DNA from: Cyathus striatus
Taxonomy: Eukaryota; Basidiomycota; Agaricomycetes; Agaricales; Nidulariaceae
Reading direction: 5' to 3'
Length of the DNA stretch: 64,000 bases
NCBI GenBank assembly: GCA_025738555.1
Contig: JAOVFP010000008.1
Span: forward strand, 3,286,001 to 3,350,000
Position 1 is the stretch's first letter; each line of letters opens with the position of its first letter. Positions 1-12,016 of this stretch are shown here, piece by piece. A program made the translations under genes and the position numbers. Under the pieces are notes generated by a model. It was not told the origin of the DNA. It made no database searches and saw nothing but the letters and a program-made list of their open reading frames with translations.

Positions 1-2436
1 AAACGAAGTTTTATTGTATACCTCTCAAGGGCTGAGTGCCTAGCTTTTCATAGGATGACTCTAGGCATTCTTCGGCCAAATCCTGTGTAAACGTCATTAT
101 CTCATACCATATTGCTGCGACGAATCACGATACTTCACGATCGAATGCTGGGAAAGAATAGCAGGTGACACTCTCTGACTCTTAAACATCCAAGCGTGTT
201 TGTAAGTTTTGATTTTATTTTCTTGTTCGACGAACAAAATACTGCATTAAACACTTCCATTGATTGGTTGGGTGCAAGCCGGTATTTTCTAACATTGAGT
301 CACTTTTGTAGTCACCAACTTGGAGGCGTTGAAGTGCCTATTTCCTCACTGCTACTCACCGTTTCTGACTCTTCGTTATACCGCGCTATATGTGGATAAT
401 GGCAGTGTTTTCTGCGTGGAAAGTACCATATGATTAGATTCAAGCGGCGTGTGTTTAGCCATCCCGATATGAATCATTCCACCTCTCCCAGGCAGATTAA
501 GAGGAGCTAAGATATCTCTAAGGGATAGTGGAAATAGAGACATGCTGCGTATAAGCAGTTCAGAATGTTCAATAATGTCCGCACGAGTGGTGCAGCCCTA
601 AGTACACATCATCATGGCCTTTGCGGTTTTCCCATGGTTGAAATATTCCTACAGTTGTGCCCTCTCGTATTTTGTTGAGACCTGAGTCCCTGCATCGAGG
701 TTCGCAATTAAGTGGTAGCCACTTGACCATATCTCCGATGATTTTGTGCAAGAAAAGTAGGTGTTTATCGGTGACGAATTAGTACAACGCATGATGTCGA
801 CTGAATACCAATGTGTCGCCATGAGCATTTAATTAGTAAATGGTGTGTTAGACATACATATGGTAGTAAATATATCCTTGTTTAGACTGCACGCAGCGTG
901 TAATCGGTTTTCCCGAGAGGTGTCAATCGAAGGTTTCTTTATGAATCTCTCGTTCCTTGAATAGCTGTTCATCTTGCTTTTGTAATGGGTCGAATAACGG
1001 AAATATGTTGATTAACCAAGAAGATATCGAACAACCTCTCAGTGACCTGCATGGTTAATGACATCTTCATATTTTGAGGGTTAAAAAGGATCGGAAAGAA
1101 GAAAGAGGCGACGCTGGAACATCTGAAGAGTATGTTTTGAGACAATGACGCAGATGAAAAGCCAAGCCCAAGATTTGATCGCTTTCGAGACAGTTCCGTA
1201 CTCGATCGAAATGGTTGCCCGTGTTCTCTTTATATGTGTCTCGGGGATTCTTCGTAGGGCTTTGCTCATATCTCTAATCCCTAAAACTTGTGTTCTCATT
1301 AACAATGCATTTCAAGCCTCAGGTGCATGATGAGATCGTAGGTAAAGACGTGAGATCACCATTATGCTCCTATATGTTTCTTTTGCACCTAGGTATCATG
1401 ATGTTCCGTTCGTTCAAAAGATTGATCTGCCTTGAGTCTTGATCAGGCTGGCTGGAAGCGTAGGCACATGTTGTGAGTCTGACAAGGCCTAGGTAGTTTA
1501 AGCTCCGCTGGAAAATGAATGTCACCTTGCAGCGATCCGCGTCTTTCCTCTTCCGTTTGGTTTTGGCCTTCACAAGCTTCACTGTTGCCTTGTCCTCTCC
1601 TCCGTCTTCTCGACATCTCTTCCTACCCATGAAGAAACAGGAAGTTGATAGTACTGGGAAGCGCTGGGTCACCAGACCAACTAGTACACTTGTCACTTCA
1701 CATTGTCCCCAGTGTATGTGAATCGTGATTATACACTTTATATTGAACGAGAACTCTATTTCAATCTCTTAGATATGCACCCTGTGATTTCCCAGTGCCG
1801 TCATTCACTCAGCGATCTATTCAACCTCCCCACCAACCAGCAATGTCCTCAAACCAACTCAACACACCTGCCCAAACACTCTGCCATATTGGGGACTATC
1901 CTATTCATCCTTGATCTAGGCGTGGCCGTTCAATCACTCGTGTTCCATACCAGTGTAGAAATGCCCTATGCCCAACCTCGTCGGAAAGGGCGAACGCCCA
2001 TTTTGTCTTCTCTAAGTTTGCATGTTGTTCTTTACCTCCATTTCTCCAGCTCTGATGGAAACGAACAAGGAAAGGAGGATGTTTATGTATTTGTGCATCA
2101 CAGCGCCAGGGTATCCTCCCTAACCACCAGCGCGAGGCAATCAATGTCTTCATGGTCTCTAACGTCCCTCCGACTCATTCAGGGAAGGGAGGGAAGGGTA
2201 AGCGCTGCCGCTCCCTCTTCTGATGAGTTAATCCGCGACAGCTTCGTATCAACCACGGACATCAAAGTTCCCACTTTCCCAGAGCTCCCTCAACACCAAC
2301 CGAAAGTCAACCCTCAGATTATCCCCGCACTTTCACCACATACACAACTCCACAAAGCTCATTAACGAACCCCAACACGCGTTCCTCAAACTCTTATCAA
2401 ATAGCCCTTCCACTTCTTGTAAGACCCTTGAGTAAA
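1..2436. other. No recognisable gene in the first 2.4 kb
   Basis: I find no domain or convincing exon series here. The longest open frame is on the plus strand at 1703..2365 (220 codons). Its translation is rich in Ser, Pro and His, has no motif I know, and looks like chance or decayed sequence. A shorter plus frame at 1145..1330 is equally featureless. Base composition is ordinary and CG dinucleotides are present, unlike the transposon nest further right. Confidence 0.5.
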
Positions 2437-3117
2437 TCAGGGGGGTGGTGTAATCGTTCGTATTGGGGGAGTCAATGTCGATGTCAGATCTTTCACAGAA
2501 GGAATCAATACAGGCCCAGGCGTAGCAGGTCTACTGGTACTCCCAACAGAGCTTCTCCTCGAAACGTTACCTTCTGTCGTTGGAGACCCAAAAATTCTAG
2601 AATCAAGCGGCGCAGAGCTCTCCGTATCCTGGCAGGGGCTACTACTCCTCGAGCCTGACGCTTCGGGCATTTCGATGTTTGGCTGAAGGTGAAGGAGGGA
2701 GAGTTCTAGTTCGGCAAATTTCTTTTTGTCACTGAGATTCCTACTTTGTGTTAGCTAGCTTGCCGGGTAGAGTAGAACTGTAAGGACGAACCAATTGTAT
2801 TATTCCTTTCCTTTCCTCCTTGCGGACGGCTTCACGCGGTGGCTTACGATGGCATGTAAACTTTCATACCGGGACTCGTCCCCTCCGAACAGATTCAAAA
2901 GTGCAGTTGAGTAGCCAAAGGCGCCGTCGGATCCAGTGTTGTGCTGCGCTTTATCATGAGAGTACGCTGTGCCCTTGCCCTGGGTCGTCCAAATGAATGC
3001 TGCTTGTCGTCGTCGTTGATCACCGCACTCAAACGACGCGCAAAGCGACGGTTGTTGTAACACAGTAGTGGCATATCTGTGACTTGCGAACAGAATAAAA
3101 TTATATGACTCGGTCAA
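2437..3117 (-). pseudogene. Dynein heavy chain N-terminal fragment (decayed)
   Basis: On the minus strand two pieces match the N-terminal tail of fungal cytoplasmic dynein heavy chain, the motor subunit that binds the other dynein chains. The upstream piece (3117 to about 2800) includes NLFGGDESRYESLHAIV, where the family has a similar YE-LH segment. The downstream piece (about 2735 to 2670) reads KKKFAELELSLLHLQ followed by N-I-E-M-P-E, the most conserved block of this tail. Between them lies an intron-like stretch ending in CTAAC and an AG acceptor. After that block the frame changes to a Ser/Pro/Thr-rich run ending at a stop at 2437, unlike dynein. Real dynein heavy chains exceed 4,000 residues, so this is a small remnant. 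It lies back to back with the methyltransferase remnant. The family call is from memory of the conserved block. Confidence 0.6.
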
Positions 3118-3170
3118 TTGCCTGCATCTCGAACAGAGTACTCATAGTTAGACTCCGGCTCTCTCGAGTC

Positions 3171-4085
3171 ATGGCCTACAATCTCAATATGAATAACCCT
3201 TGCATCTACCCTGCTCGTCTACAACGGCGGGATGAAGTCCCAGGTAGGCCAGGTCGCGCACAGACAAGACATTCTCGTAGCATGCGGCGGTATCCCAGAC
3301 GATTCGAATGTCATTGAGCTCTGATGCGGTCAAGGGGACTGCGCAATTGTGCTAGCTGACCTAGCGGGGAGAAGAGGAGAATGGAATAGTAGACGCTATT
3401 GATCCCGCTCCTGCAGGTTATAGTTCGTTTTCTCTTCTCATCATCCCTCGGATATCACTGACGAACCACAGGTTCACCATACCGACGAACAAACGCAAAT
3501 CCACGTATCCACCACCTCACATGGAAAATGTATCGCCTGGATACGAGAGCCTCTCTTCGTTCTCCCCACCTCCTCCCAAGAACCAAAATACGACATCGCA
3601 GTGCTCGCTCACTGCATGTGGCACTTCTTCTCCCCATCCATCATCGCCAGTACCCTAGAGCACCTTAGCGCACTCAGAAAAACGATATACATCGCTGAAT
3701 GGTCTCTGTCCACTTCCGTCCGGGAGGCTCAACCGCACGTCCTCGCAGCGCTCACTCTGGCGTCACTTGAGTGCCGCAAGCCAAATAGCGACTCTAACGT
3801 CCGCACTGTCATTTCCCCGCGGGCGTTGAAGAGCTAGGGAGAAAGCGGGGCTGAAGCTTGTGCATGAGGGGGTGGTTACGCCTAATGTGGATGTGCATGA
3901 TGGGAAGTGGGTGGTTGGTGTCGAAGGGTTTTCCACAGGAGGTGGAGGAAAGTGTGAAAGATGAGAGGAAGGCAGTGGTCAATGCACTGCAGGATGCCAT
4001 ATCGAGCAGTTTGGAGAAGGTAGAGGGTGGCACGAAGGGTATTAGGAGTATGGAGGTTTGGTATGGTGCGTTTGAGAAGGCTTAG
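3171..4085 (+). pseudogene. SAM-dependent methyltransferase, broken
   Basis: Pieces of a class I SAM-dependent methyltransferase lie in order but in changing frames. A start at 3171 opens MAYNLNMNNP. The stretch from about 3244 encodes AHRQDILVACGGIPDDS and then the SAM-binding loop CGQGDCAIVLADLAG, but a TGA stop (3322-3324) replaces the residue just before the loop cysteine. The next motif, VDAIDPAPAGY (from 3389), is in another frame. A longer open stretch (about 3424-3837) carries YDIAVLAHCMWHFFSPS and IAEWSLS, typical of the C-terminal half. The tail (EESVKDERKAVVNAL, ending 4085) is shifted again. At least one stop and three or four frame changes make it dead. The hAT element lies 205 bp downstream. 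Confidence 0.75.
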
Positions 4086-4289
4086 GGAGGGGTGTGATGT
4101 GCAGGCTCGAGACTGAAGGGAAAGAGAGGGAAGGTTTCTCAGTTGTCATTGTTGGTTCTGCCTCTGTTTCGTCTGCATGCAGTGCTAGAATCACAATATC
4201 TACTTCGCTGTCAGTAGGTATACAAGAAAAAAAAGATAGAATGAAATGAGACGCACGGTATCTACTGCCACACCGAGCATGTACTGTCC

Positions 4290-5434
4290 TAGTGGTGTTG
4301 GGGTCCGGTTCCGTCCGGTTCGGAGACCATTTCCTCCGAACCAAGAACTGGACCTGAGGTCCGGTTCAGGCCTTTTCACCGAACCTAGAACTGGACTTGA
4401 GGTTCGGGTTCTCTGGGGTCCGGTTCAGGTTCACAGCGAGTTCGAACGTCGAACTGGACCAATGGTATTTTTTTTTTTTTTTTTTCAACATATTTTAGAA
4501 AATTAGCGGTGTAATGTTAACGATAGTTACTAGTACTAAGTACTTTCATTTCAACAGTAATTCTCATGTATTAAAAAGAAGTTAACATACAGAAGAAAGG
4601 GGAGCCTCGTCATCCACATCGTTGTACCACACAATTTCGGAAGCATCCTTCAGAGTACCATTAACATTTCGATTGCAAGAGTCATTGATAGAGCAAGACA
4701 TGAGTAATGAGCAAGTAAGGAGTGGAATAAAAAGAGAGATACGAGGCAGTGACAGGAGTGTGGCGGTAAGTGTAAGGCTTGAAGAAAAGCGCAGTCTGAA
4801 GGGTGCATTTATATTAAAAAGCCAACTAGCTGCCATTGCACAGACCAGGTAGCTTCAAGGTTGAATAGCTGTCGCACAGACCATGTCGCTTCAAAAAATG
4901 ACAAGATGTCGCCCATGGGCCAGACTCTGAGATTCTGAGACCAGAGTTGTTGCTGATTGAATTAAAAGCTACCAAGATTCGAACTGTTGCAGCACCCAGT
5001 CTCCAGAGGTATATAGTGTCTATTTTTCTTGTTGTTACAAGATGACCAATGTTAAGGTCATCGCACAATCCATGTTACAAAACAATAGCAAGTGTTTAGT
5101 ATTAATGCTGAGGCTCAGAGCGATGAATCACAAACTGTGGCAGTGACATTCTGTGCTGAACGGACCATGCAGACAGTCACCACAGTACTTACTACTACCT
5201 CTATGTTCATCATATTTCTGCCATAATACTAACAAAAAAATCATCCACATTTATAGGTTCGAACGCGTCCGAACCCGTTCGGACACGTTCGGAGTGAACT
5301 GCTGTTTGGAGAACCAAGAACCGGACATGGGGTTCGGTTCCCCTAGGTAGGACGAACTTCGGACCGAACTTAGGTCCGGTTCTTGGCTGGTTCGCGTTCG
5401 AACCTAGGTTTGGAACCAAACCCCAACACCACTA
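4290..5434. mobile_element. Non-autonomous hAT transposon, 1,145 bp
   Basis: The element is bounded by perfect 8-bp target duplications TACTGTCC (4282-4289 and 5435-5442), the hAT hallmark. Its ends are inverted repeats beginning TAGTGGTGTTGGGGT on both sides. Both subterminal regions (about 4300-4460 and 5255-5415) are crowded with direct and inverted copies of GGTCCGGTTC, GGTTCGG and CGAACC, as expected for transposase-binding sites. The interior has a T tract near 4468-4485 and no frame resembling a transposase, so it must have been moved by a partner encoded elsewhere. Confidence 0.88.
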
Positions 5435-5442
5435 TACTGTCC

Positions 5443-5924
5443 CCTTATCTGCACCTGGGCTTCGCCCATGCTCATTCATAGCTTTCTGCATCATCAGGGT
5501 TGATCTATTCTTCAGAAAACATACCCCACTCCCCTACCCAGCAAGATCCCTCGCAAACAGCACCCTCCATGTCCTCCCTTGTGTATTCTTCCTTCCGACA
5601 ACCTATGCTGCCTAACCATTCCGACAAACAGAACCTTACAAAAACATCACCTCTGGCTATCTTTGGAACAACGGCCACGAGGCGTTAATAGCTGAAGCAT
5701 AAAGACATACTAAATGAGTGGATGCAGTTGATGAGTGCCCTGTAGTTTGTTTCGAGAGGTGCTATGTTAGAGAGCTAGTGACGGCTGCATCCCAGTGCTG
5801 TACCGTTGTTCCAGCGACTGAAATTTCCAGAGGTAACACCACGGAGATGCGAGCGAGAATCCAGGCAACGAATAGCGGGTATGGAGGGAAGCAGGTACTT
5901 ACTGGGGCGAAAGACTTCTGATAT
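5443..5924. other. Spacer without recognisable gene
   Basis: The stretch between the hAT element and the next MITE contains only short frames, the longest 62-67 codons (5500..5688 and 5718..5921, plus), with no motif. Nothing here supports a gene. Confidence 0.5.
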
Positions 5925-6319
5925 CACCTCAGACAGGCCTAAATCGGGTTCGTGTAAATATGGTACATCCCGATTTTTGTAACAATTAGAATATGCCATA
6001 AAATACGTAATGTGTCAGATGCATTTGAAAATTCTAAATTGGGTAATACATCTGCTTATTGTTCCAATTGTTTCGTGCCGATTTTACCTGTGCAACGTGA
6101 ACCAAGCCTCCGAAAATTTTCCGATTGGCCTAGGAACGGATGGGGTCACGGATCTTATTGTAAATATCGTGCATGGATCAGTCAGTTTTCTTATTCTTGC
6201 ACATATTCTAGATTTGCTCACACATCGGTTAGATAACATATTTTAATAACTATTCTAATTGTTAAGTAAATCGGGTTGTACCATATTTACAGCGATCCAA
6301 TCCACCCTTGTCTGAGGTG
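5925..6319. mobile_element. MITE with ~80-bp inverted repeats, 395 bp
   Basis: Both ends start CACCTCAGACA when read inward. After a diverged stretch they match again over TGTAAATATGGTACA, CCCGATTT and TAACAATTAGAATA, giving inverted repeats of about 80 bp. A 3-bp TAT lies on both sides (5922-5924 and 6320-6322) and may be the target duplication. The interior has no transposase-like frame. The superfamily is uncertain, because TAT does not fit TA or TWA preferences cleanly. Confidence 0.75.
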
Positions 6320-9300
6320 TATGCGGATAAATGAGCCTGATGAGTACAAACGCTACAGCGTTCTAGATCAGCCGGCATTACCAATCATTGATGGTATTGA
6401 GCGTGGCACTTAGGTTCTCCATACGTGACACCAAAAATGGGCCGTTCTCACGACGAGCCTCGGGGCTTTTTGAATTCTCGACAAACTTCAACCAAACCTT
6501 CGACATCGTTGCTTCAGCCTAATTATAATGACCACAGTTCTACCGATACATACCTGCTGCGACGAAAAGTACATCAATCAAGTAATTACTTCTGCGATAC
6601 GTGATTCAATGAAATGGTGGTCTGCCTGAGGATACATAATCTTTATGCTCCAAGTTCAACAGATAGCGTACTTCACTACAACGTAATCAAATAAGCTGGC
6701 CAGATACTCTTGCAACCGGCGTCGTTAACTCCTTACCAGACGTCCAGATTCGAGCGTCAAAAAGGAGACTTTATACACGATTCTATGTGTTGCTGAGGTA
6801 GTAACTTTACCCAAGATAACCTCCTGCATCTTTTAACTTATCGATCCTCCCTCCAGAAGGAAGGAAATCATTTTTATTCATTACAGGAAACTCTGTAAAT
6901 GGTTCGTTGTGTTATTCGCTCCATTTTAATTCGGTACGTCTCATTACTGTGCTCAAAGATTTGACAAGGTCCGTGGCAGCATTCTTTCCGAAGGTTCGAT
7001 GGTATCCAGCAGCGCGTCACTCAAGGTTATAAGTCATAACATCGCCGTATATGATACTTCGAACATTGATAAATAATTGATACATAGATCTGCTTTGATT
7101 TAAAGTATTGCCAATCGCAACGATTATGTTTCATTTGGATCTGTATACTATTAAACTCCCAAGATTGTGTTTCTAGCTTCCACAGGCATTGCAAACGTGT
7201 ATAAGAGCAGGTGGGGCATCTCTGAGCACAACAAATCGTTCGGATAGAGCCTGTCAAATCCCAACCGTAAATCGGTTCAACCGTCAGTTTATTGTGACAA
7301 TCTCAGGCAAGTATTCGCTCCAAGTAGATTACCGTATCTCGCAGTGCTAAACTTCTAACTGGAGACATCATAGTCCACAATCCACATGTACAAAAGTTTT
7401 TTAAGTTCAGCCTTTGGTCAAATGGATGCTCCAAAGTCTGATTACCGGCTGAGGCAAAATCTATTAGTATTAAAGGTCCATTCAACGATCCTCTCGTTCC
7501 GTGTTCTACGGACGTCTTATTCGAATGATTGCAGCAGCGTCTTTTCCGAGGGGTATTGGGGTTCCGGGTTCGATGGCATCCAGCGGAACGCTACACATTA
7601 TTGCAATTCATATCATTATTGGTTGAACTGAATTATCGTGCATGACCTGTAAGGTCCTCGGAGGTGTATAATCCTTCGTGTTTCTAAACTTCACTGATTC
7701 TGATCGTACTTGTAAGCTTCTCTATTCTCGTCAATACAGCATACAGTGCGCCGACGACGCAGTCAAGCCCTATCCGGGGGTTTCTTTGGAACAGCACTGA
7801 GCAGCACGGCCGATATTACAGGCACTGATCACTTGGCATTACATAGTGCCACTAACACCGCTGCGTACCAGGGCGTACTATTGATAGCTCACAAAAAACC
7901 TTTCTGTCCTAATTACGCAATGCGAGGGACAAGGATCTCACTTCTATTTTCCTGTAATACTGATGGCTCATGATCATTTCCTCCAATCATTGTGCAGAGT
8001 TAAAGACAAGAATGATCTCTGAAGTCTATTTTCTCCCTCAACCTACCGTTATTGATCTCTTTATCTCTCTTTCTTTTCTCACAGGACCAGAACCTTAATT
8101 CTCCCTTCGCCGAGGTGCCCTAGCTAGAAATATGTTGAAGTTTCAAATAATCATAGGAATGTATGGATTAAAATTCACCTGTGAGTACGCTCAGCGGAAC
8201 TCCCGAGCCCCACTGGTATTATGTGGACGAGCCAGCAGAAGACACGTGATGCAGTCGAACTTGGGGTAACCCATATGGGCCAGGTAGTAGAAAACCAGCC
8301 TGCTGTAAAGTAAGCGCGAGTACAAGCTCGGCGGCGGTCGGATTGGGTGACCCCACTTTTTTTTAAATATTTTCGCTGAGTATGATGTCTAAGTACTATG
8401 CTCTTACAGGCTCACTTACTATTCTATCCTCAACAATTACGGCTATGATATTCCTATCAACACGAACTTGAAAATTACAGTCCAAGAACCCAATTTTGCA
8501 TTTCTTCGGAATTGTATAACTGTCCCCAACCTGCATGGCCGTTGTGCTATCGCAGCTTCTCAGGAGTCAGAAACCTTCATGAATCTATCCGTGTAACGCG
8601 AACTGAAATTCTATTTTCTTCCCTATCTAATGATTATTGACTCGTTTATCAACTCCTTATTTAATTATCCATACGAATACTGACTTCTCACCGAGGTACT
8701 ACCCTAACCAGACGCATCGAAACTGTCCATCACTTCGTAGTACTTCCTCATTATCTGGAAAATACCAGTAACTACAACCATCCCTTCAGGTAGGAGACAG
8801 CCCTACCAACGGCGGGAACATTCACTGTAGCCATAAAATGGTGCGTTGAAGCTATTTTTACATCGTCGGCCCCGTCATTTAATTCTATATGCAGTGCGAG
8901 CGCATACTTGCTACACCGGTGAGTGCGAGACATAGTATTTTTGGGAGACGAGCTCGTACATCATTGTTCAAATAGTCAACGTTCAAGTTAATTAGATCCA
9001 AGCCATCGTCACCACGAATTCACCCATAGTTTCCTTGGTACATTCTTGAAGCAGAGATCCAAGCAACGGTGAATGGATCTGAATATAAAGGCTATTAATA
9101 TTGCTCTAGTTCTAAGTACGTACGTGACCCGTACAGATTGTCTCCACCGTCGTGTGAGCGGACTTGATCTTTCACAGCGACGCTCATGGTTCTTTGAGCC
9201 ATCAATTGTAATAAAATCTAAGCTTACAATCTTACATTAGCGAATGCTCTCACAAGGGCGAAGTTCAATTCGACACCCGTGGCCGCTCCCGGCTCCACTA

Positions 9301-9721
9301 TCCTTTACCCGGAGTACGAAACTACATAGTAAGACTGCACTACTGCAAGCAAACCGACGTTGCGATCAGCCACGATGTGCTCAAAGGTAATGATAATCAC
9401 ACTGCCGCTCGACGTCAGTGATGCTGTTAACTGAACAGCTAACTCCGAAAATGAACTCTAAAGCTCCGCGTGAAAAAAAAAACCCCCCACTTTGAGCTAG
9501 CTTTCATAAAAATATCGCGCATCAAATCAGTTCCAAACATTTCTATCTGATTTGCACGACATGTGTAGTCATGCGACGAAGCCTGTCGAAGTTCAATTGA
9601 ATGATTGATTAGACCTCGGATGTACAGTGGCCTTATGATCTTGGCTAATAATAAAGATTAAGACGAACTTATAACCTGGAGGGTTCACTATCGCTAGTAA
9701 GTGCAGGTACAGTTCGGAATC
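6320..9721. other. 3.4 kb with no recognisable gene
   Basis: Only short frames occur, none with a domain or a plausible splice series. Two stretches around 6985-7020 and 7545-7590 share the phrase TTCGATGG(T/C)ATCCAGC and may be weak copies of each other. A frame of about 55 codons from about 8408 is open but unfamiliar. A poly-T tract (8359-8366) and a poly-A tract (9473-9482) are the only simple-sequence features. Confidence 0.4.
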
Positions 9722-11415
9722 ATGGCAGCGCCAATCCCTAGTATCCCACCGAATATTTCTACAGTGTGAGTTTAGCTTATGGTCTTTACTGTTCAATTCT
9801 TAGAGTTTCGTTTTACTATACTCAGAACGGCTCCGCTGGTAAGCCTTCTTGCTTTTGCATGCTTAAAAGTACTTACACCTCACCCCGTTCATCAGCTCCT
9901 CGGCGCTTTGTTCAATTATTCTCTGTACGGCATACTAAGTGCACAAGTGTGTAAGTAGGCCTGATCACTTAATGAAAACGCATTGACAACTTCAAGCCAG
10001 TCTTCTACAGCCTCACATTTCCAAATGATCCCAAACGCAACAAAATCCTAGGCAAGTTCCCCTGCTATCCATCCTAGTTCGCTAACCTTAAATCCGTTAC
10101 CAGTGTACTCGGTTTACCTCTTCGAAACGCTCCAAATTTCCCTGGCCACCGCCGATATATACTATTGGCTCGCCTCAGGCTTCGGAGATGTTCCTCGACT
10201 AGACAATATCTACATCTCCGCCTTTGATACACCAATAATGTGTGGGATAGTGTCATTCGTCGTGCAGAGCTGGTTTTGCTATCGCATTTGGGTTTTGTGC
10301 GGCAAGAGATATGCGTGGTGGAGCGGTTTGATATTTCTGGTAAGTAAACTCTATGGAATCCGCCGTTATCGGACGATTAGTATCAACGTTTATTTTAGAT
10401 ATCTGCTACTCAAGCTTGTGCTGCTATTGCTGGAGGTGCCAAGGTGAGTACAGAATGGAAGGTATATTACGATGTGACTTCCTCACAGACGGCGATACAG
10501 GGGCATATTCAAGGCCATTTCTCTCAGGCCCATGACTTTATAGAGCTTATATACGTACGTTGTACCGAAGCCATTCTGTTAGCGTCGTTCGAATGCTGAT
10601 AGATTGCTAGATGTGGTTTGTCGGAAGCGCCACCGCCGATATCCTAATCGCTGGAACGATGGTATATCTAGTATGTGCATCGCATATTCAGGCACCAGTT
10701 GTCTATATGTCTGACTGAAATGGTGGTCAGCTATTACAAGCGCGCGCTAAAGATAACAGTCCATTGGATGGCATACTAATTAAACTCGTCACATTGGTAA
10801 TGGAAACGAATGCATTGACTGGTGAGATAAATATTCCAATATTTCTTATTTTGCCTGATCTCTTTTGGAAATACAGCTAGTTTTGCACTTTTGTCATTGA
10901 CAATATTTCTCGCTGCACCGGTACGTTTCACCGTATTCATTTCATCAAATATTTAACTGACAGAGAACAGAAAACTAACTGGTTCACATGCCCGTAAGTA
11001 CTAGAATTCTTTATGACTATACCTATACCCATACTCCGGATGTCATAGCATAATGATAATAGGAAAGCTGTAAGCATTTCTGCTTAATGCCGCATTATTA
11101 CACCACTGATTCACTTTTCACAGATACTCAAATACTCTTTTGGTCTCGTTCAACAATAGATCCTTCCTTCGTGTTGGCAAGAACCCCGCGTCCATGAACA
11201 TCAACCTGAGTTTCCAGCGCACGGTGGCTGCAGAGGACAGCTGGAATGTTCGTTCACATAACCCCGATGATGATGAAGTAACGGACGTGACACATGGACA
11301 TGGTGGCACGTATACTTTCAACTCATTTAGTACACCTGGATCTAAGAACATTATATTAAAAGATACTGAGGTGGGCACTAATGTTGCTTTTACTTCCACT
11401 TATATTTCTAAATAA
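9722..11415 (+). CDS. DUF6534 multi-span membrane protein, plus-strand copy
   Basis: Thirteen exons can be traced: 9722-9765, 9804-9838, 9896-9950, 10001-10051, 10104-10339, 10399-10443, 10489-10554, 10611-10670, 10731-10821, 10877-10920, 10971-10993, 11049-11069 and 11124-11415. Exons 3-13 join into one continuous frame of 328 codons including the stop. Family landmarks are LLGALFNYSLYGILSAQV (helix 1), VYLFETLQISLATADIYYW, FVVQSWFCYRIWVL, the GSATADILIAGTM helix, NWFTCP, and the C-terminal LYSNTLLVSFNNR before a polar tail. This is the DUF6534 family of basidiomycete proteins with about seven membrane spans; its function is unknown to me. Intron 4 uses a GC donor (10052). Exons 1 and 2 as drawn are one base out of phase with exon 3, so the true first exons may differ or carry an indel. 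Confidence 0.8.
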
Positions 11416-12016
11416 TGTAAACAGGAATTTAGCAAGGAAAGCCATGATAAGAAATCACCAGCTATCGTATGACTAGAGAACATACATACTGACATTTGCA
11501 GAGTAGTCGCACAGTAGTGTACAGTACATGTATTTGCAAAACTCAGTTAGCGAGCGTTATAATGAATATGTTTATTTGATTACTTATTTTTCCAATATCC
11601 TACATGCATCTGGCACGATATTCTATTATTTATACAATTGAGCTGGGGTTGCTGGTCATGGAAACGTGAGACGGTATTGTTTTTCCGGATCGGGTTGGGT
11701 ATATGATGGGTGGGCTGCTTAAAGTATACAATACGATGTCCGAGCCGACACTAGCAAAATAGACGATATTTGACCAAATTTGACTCCGAAAAATCTCATT
11801 AGTACCTGGGAGCTAATATCAGTGCTTATCCTTTGACGTCAGCGGTGGCGGCCAAACATAAATGCATTGCAGAATCTATGCGTGTTAAGGAAGAAGCGCT
11901 CAATATTAGCAATACCATTGAATGTATGTTAATCTACATATCTACAGCTTATAGTATTGCTTGACCTGAGAACGAATGCTGACAATGATAGAGTAGTGTA
12001 ATCTGAGAATAGTTCA
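11416..12016. other. Shared 3' region of two convergent DUF6534 genes
   Basis: The genes at 9722-11415 (+) and 12017-13843 (-) converge on this 600-bp AT-rich stretch. I see no frame or repeat of note in it. Both polyadenylation sites should lie here. Confidence 0.5.

Noticed and set aside
1703..2365. 220-codon open frame on the plus strand
   Set aside because: No domain, low-complexity composition, no conserved partner copy and no splice context; not supported as a gene.
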